From NCBI RefSeq assembly GCF_023264675.1, contig NZ_JAHFVG010000008.1, positions 62,001-126,000 of the forward strand: a DNA stretch of 64,000 nucleotides. Direction: 5' to 3'. Each line of letters starts with the position of its first letter. Within the stretch, counting starts at the first letter, position 1. Both the position numbers and the translations under genes were made by a program. A model generated the notes under the pieces. It had not been told where the DNA came from, did not search any database, and was given only the letters and a program-made list of their open reading frames with translations. Of this stretch, positions 63,940-64,000 are shown piece by piece. The stretch is from Rhodococcus sp. (in: high G+C Gram-positive bacteria). Lineage in GTDB: Bacteria; Actinomycetota; Actinomycetes; Mycobacteriales; Mycobacteriaceae.

Positions 63940-64000
63940 GTGAAGCGTTCGACGTCAGCGTTCATTGCCGCACTAGTGTCGTCGCTGGTGTTGGCGGGGC
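63940..64000 (+). CDS. Start of a secreted protein, truncated by the window
   Basis: A GTG preceded by GGGGG at 5 nt opens a frame encoding KRSTSAFIAALVSSLVLAG, a typical signal-peptide beginning (two basic residues followed by a hydrophobic stretch). The rest lies outside the window, so nothing can be said of the mature protein. Confidence 0.55.
   Translation, partial: MKRSTSAFIAALVSSLVLAG

Overview
The window is high-GC actinobacterial DNA, most likely from Rhodococcus or a close relative in the Mycobacteriales. Four things point there: a fused HadA/HadB mycolate-type dehydratase, LGFP cell-wall repeats on two secreted glycoside hydrolases, the tRNA-Gly(CCC)/dcd neighbourhood known from mycobacteria, and a block whose order resembles Mycobacterium tuberculosis Rv0535-Rv0541c. 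No rRNA, CRISPR array, insertion sequence or phage gene was seen. Genes are dense and mostly joined by ATGA/GTGA overlaps. Several genes appear to be leaderless, with a TANNNT box 5-8 nt before the start.

Layout: 0-5 kb is an organosulfur group (TauD/AtsK-like dioxygenase, type I sulfatase, orphan peptide-type solute-binding lipoprotein). 5-8 kb holds a YnfA protein, a sugar epimerase, a MarR regulator with a visible operator, and a divergent thioredoxin-reductase-like flavoprotein. 8-30 kb is a large exopolysaccharide (EPS) locus. Its minus-strand operon runs from a Wzz/BY-kinase-like protein at 17.9 kb through three secretory-lipase paralogues, a second Wzz protein, an acyltransferase-3, a glycoside hydrolase and an SGNH esterase to peptide deformylase. 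The plus strand carries a Wzy-like polymerase, a second glycoside hydrolase, and a coupled operon of GT4, two GDP-mannose dehydratase homologues, a hexapeptide acyltransferase, GT4, a Wzx flippase, GT4 and a third glycoside hydrolase.

30-38 kb carries HadAB, three related actin/Hsp70-like or membrane-anchored proteins, a stand-alone ANTAR protein, a 51-bp tandem repeat array with palindromes, a CYTH/CHAD protein, dcd and tRNA-Gly. 38-41 kb has a secreted GH16 enzyme, a secreted lipase, an HVA1/DUF2945 protein and a PucR regulator. 42-45 kb is an aldehyde dehydrogenase/GMC oxidoreductase pair. 45-54 kb is a long sulfonate operon (ssuD-C-B, two SBPs, a SfnB-like flavoprotein, an alpha/beta hydrolase, rhodanese, GlcD-like oxidase). 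54-64 kb holds a CGNR regulator, a lipoprotein, the Rv0535-Rv0541c-like sugar/MTA block, a DinB protein, an HTH/DUF4180 pair, a tiny membrane protein, a second MarR and the start of a secreted protein.

The strongest candidate for something undescribed is the EPS locus. Lipase paralogues are interleaved with chain-length, acyltransferase and hydrolase genes, which suggests that a fatty-acylated polysaccharide is made and remodelled outside the cell. The kinase-like protein has Arg in place of the Walker A Lys and no C-terminal tyrosines. The second candidate is the actin/Hsp70-like trio near the 51-bp repeats.
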